From Rudanella sp. (GTDB taxonomy: Bacteria; Bacteroidota; Bacteroidia; Cytophagales; Spirosomataceae), in the NCBI GenBank assembly GCA_026785985.1, contig JAJAYX010000704.1, positions 1-8,704 on the forward strand: a DNA stretch of 8,704 bases. The letters run 5' to 3'. A model generated the notes under the pieces. The model worked only from the letters and a program-made list of their open reading frames with translations. It was not told where the DNA came from and did no database searches. The number at the start of each line of letters is the position of its first letter. Position 1 is the stretch's first letter. Positions 7,313 through 8,704 of this stretch are shown piece after piece. Both the position numbers and the translations under genes were made by a program.

Positions 7313-8479
7313 ATGAGAATAGCTCACATTTGTGCGTATGCGTGGGAGGTTGGTGGTCCTTCAAAAGTTATTTACGACCATACGGCTATAGCGTTGTCTG
7401 AGGGGCATCAGGTTGATATTTTAAGCCCTTACTCAGACGATGATACTCCCTATCCTGTTCCCGAAGGTGGTCATCTCTTACGATTCAGACGTACTACCCC
7501 AATAAGCCGGGGGTTTCGGGAATTTTCCTGGCCCTTGTATCGGTATCTGCGTAGGCATATTGGGGAGTACGATGTCATTCACTGTCATGGGCTATGGCAT
7601 TGGGCCAGTATAGCCCCATTCATGATTCATAGTCCCGACGTAGCTAAAGTCGTTACGGTTCATGGTGTCTTGGACCGCTGGGTATATGCTCAACACCGCT
7701 GGAAAAAACGGTTAATGGACGTTTTGGTGCAACATCGTTTTTTACAGCGGGCTGACCTGATTCATGTCATTACGACGGAGGAGCAGGCTGATGTGGAGCG
7801 GTATCTCGGCAGGCCGCACCCCAATATCGTCTGTATTCCCAACGGAATTAAACTGAGTGACTTTGAGGATATGCCTCCAGTAGGAACCTATCGGCGAGCT
7901 ATTGGCATTCGTGAGAACCAGAAAATCGTCCTGTTCATGAGTCGATTGAATGCAAAAAAAGGCCTGGATTTATTACTGCCCGCTTTTCGACAGTACATTC
8001 ATGACCAGTCGGATGCCGTGTTGATTTTAGCCGGTTCAGATGACGGATATTCGCACGTTGTTCAGCAGTTTATCCAACAGCATCAGTTGCAGGATAACGT
8101 GCGCATGGTTGGGATGCTCACTGGGCAGCACAAAATGGCTGCACTGACTGATGCTGACCTGTTTACGTTGCCCTCTTACTCGGAAGGGTTTTCGATAGCC
8201 TGCCTGGAAGCAATGGCTGCTGGCACACCCACCCTGCTTTCGGACCGCGTTGGATTTAGCGAGGCTATTCGCGAATACGATGCCAGTCAACTGATTCAAC
8301 TGACCCCTGAGAGCCTATTGGAAGGGTTAAAAACGTTACTGAATACGCCCGCCCGTCGGGAAACAATCCGGCAGAATGCAAAGCGATTGGTCAGTGAGCA
8401 GTACGATATTAATGAGTTATCGCTTCGGCTTCTGGACCAATACCGGAAAATTTTGAAAAAACCACGGCAAAAGCAGTGA
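7313..8479 (+). CDS. Family 4 glycosyltransferase, last of the cluster
   Basis: Probable retaining GT-B glycosyltransferase. MRIAHICAYAWEVGGPSKV (1-19) holds the N-terminal strand and the GG loop that contacts the donor phosphate. YDVIHCHGLWHWAS (86-99), VVTVHGVLDRW (113-123) and RADLIHVITTEEQADVERY (146-164) match the subgroup that includes colanic-acid and O-antigen transferases. CIPNGI (174-179) is the usual interdomain segment. The donor domain has VLFMSRLNAKKGLDLLLPAF (206-225), VLILAGSDDGY (236-246), and SEGFSIACLE (290-299) with the EX7E residues E291 and E299. It begins four bases after the previous stop, so it is almost surely in the same transcript. One stretch (7921-7980) is only 40% G+C, lower than sampled stretches of the preceding gene, hinting at a separate history. 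The C-terminus is very basic (KILKKPRQKQ). The 388-residue length is normal. A small GC hairpin follows the stop. Confidence 0.9.
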   Translation: MRIAHICAYAWEVGGPSKVIYDHTAIALSEGHQVDILSPYSDDDTPYPVPEGGHLLRFRRTTPISRGFREFSWPLYRYLRRHIGEYDVIHCHGLWHWASIAPFMIHSPDVAKVVTVHGVLDRWVYAQHRWKKRLMDVLVQHRFLQRADLIHVITTEEQADVERYLGRPHPNIVCIPNGIKLSDFEDMPPVGTYRRAIGIRENQKIVLFMSRLNAKKGLDLLLPAFRQYIHDQSDAVLILAGSDDGYSHVVQQFIQQHQLQDNVRMVGMLTGQHKMAALTDADLFTLPSYSEGFSIACLEAMAAGTPTLLSDRVGFSEAIREYDASQLIQLTPESLLEGLKTLLNTPARRETIRQNAKRLVSEQYDINELSLRLLDQYRKILKKPRQKQ

Positions 8480-8500
8480 GGTTATTCTGAACAACATTTG

Positions 8501-8520
8501 CCCCGGCTTCGGGGTTATTA
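8501..8520 (+). terminator. Candidate weak terminator after the glycosyltransferase cluster
   Basis: CCCCG (8501-8505) and CGGGG (8510-8514) form a perfect 5-base GC stem around a GCTT loop, followed by TTATTA. It sits 21 bases after the stop of the last glycosyltransferase gene and before the GTG-started gene, where a transcript end is expected. The short stem and broken T-tract make it a weak candidate. Confidence 0.45.
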
Positions 8521-8547
8521 CCGTAACGTTATGTTCTTTACACGCCT

Positions 8548-8704
8548 GTGAAACGCTGGATAGCTCTTGGTCTCGTAATATTGGTTGTTGGTGGCATCAT
8601 CGCCTACAACAAGTTTGGTAAATCGAAGAAAGACGACCCGACTGCGTCGGCAGGTGGCCCCGGCGGTGGCAGTAGACCAGGTGGGCCACCGCGCCCAACC
8701 ACGG
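8548..8704 (+). CDS. N-terminus of a probable RND-efflux periplasmic adaptor (membrane fusion) protein, cut by window edge
   Basis: The frame is open from GTG 8548 to the end of the window (52 visible codons). GTG is chosen because an in-frame TAA lies at 8524-8526 and no ATG lies between. The visible part has a short basic start (MKRW), one hydrophobic segment, about residues 5-20 (IALGLVILVVGGIIAY), then KSKKDD and a Gly/Pro-rich linker (GGPGGGSRPGGPPRP, 37-51). That order, a single N-terminal anchor followed by a low-complexity linker, is what HlyD/AcrA-type adaptor subunits of RND pumps in Bacteroidota often show, but the diagnostic lipoyl and beta-barrel domains are outside the window. 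Any other anchored periplasmic protein remains possible. It appears to start a new unit unrelated to the sugar cluster. Confidence 0.55.
   Translation, partial: MKRWIALGLVILVVGGIIAYNKFGKSKKDDPTASAGGPGGGSRPGGPPRPTT

Noticed and set aside
8530..8537. TATGTTCT as a -7 promoter box for the GTG-started gene, with TTTG at 8497-8500 as its -33 partner
   Set aside because: It misses the TTTG part of the consensus and the spacing of 29 bases is too long; the support is too weak.
1..8704. CRISPR array, tRNA, rRNA or insertion sequence
   Set aside because: I saw no regularly spaced repeats, no tRNA-like cloverleaf, no rRNA segments and no transposase. The intergenic inverted repeats lack any associated mobility gene.

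Overview
The window looks like a piece of a Bacteroidota chromosome, most likely Cytophagales (Spirosoma-like). The reasons are middling-to-high G+C, start codons with no clear Shine-Dalgarno sequence, one TAnnTTTG-type -7 promoter box, and protein families typical of that group. This placement rests on sequence style and family recognition, not on a database search.

Layout. Bases 1-1319 hold a flavin-containing monooxygenase-like gene whose first few codons lie outside the window. Bases 1320-1522 have no intact gene. They do hold an open minus-strand frame without a start codon that reads like the C-terminal end of a membrane protein, probably a gene remnant. From 1523 to 8479 six genes run on the plus strand: a Bacteroidota-type glycosyltransferase with an altered DxD motif, a GT4 glycosyltransferase, a GT2 glycosyltransferase, a multi-span O-antigen polymerase/ligase-like protein, and two more GT4 glycosyltransferases. 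A small GC hairpin follows at 8501-8514. A GTG-started gene begins at 8548 and runs off the right edge; its visible part looks like the N-terminus of an RND-efflux periplasmic adaptor.

How the genes work together. Five glycosyltransferases plus a polymerase-like membrane protein form the core of a surface polysaccharide locus (exopolysaccharide, capsule or O-antigen). The glycosyltransferases would build a repeat unit on a lipid carrier on the cytoplasmic face, and the membrane protein would polymerise or ligate it on the periplasmic face. No priming phosphoglycosyltransferase, flippase, export protein or nucleotide-sugar synthesis gene is visible, so the pathway is incomplete here. The last three genes are tightly packed (4-base overlap, then a 4-base gap). 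The earlier genes are separated by 53-91 base gaps that carry a promoter-like box, a hairpin and a 65-base imperfect palindrome.

Nothing here is clearly a wholly new system. The points most worth a second look are the palindrome just before the polymerase start, the APD-for-DPD change in the first glycosyltransferase, the antisense gene remnant beside it, and the uneven base composition across the cluster.
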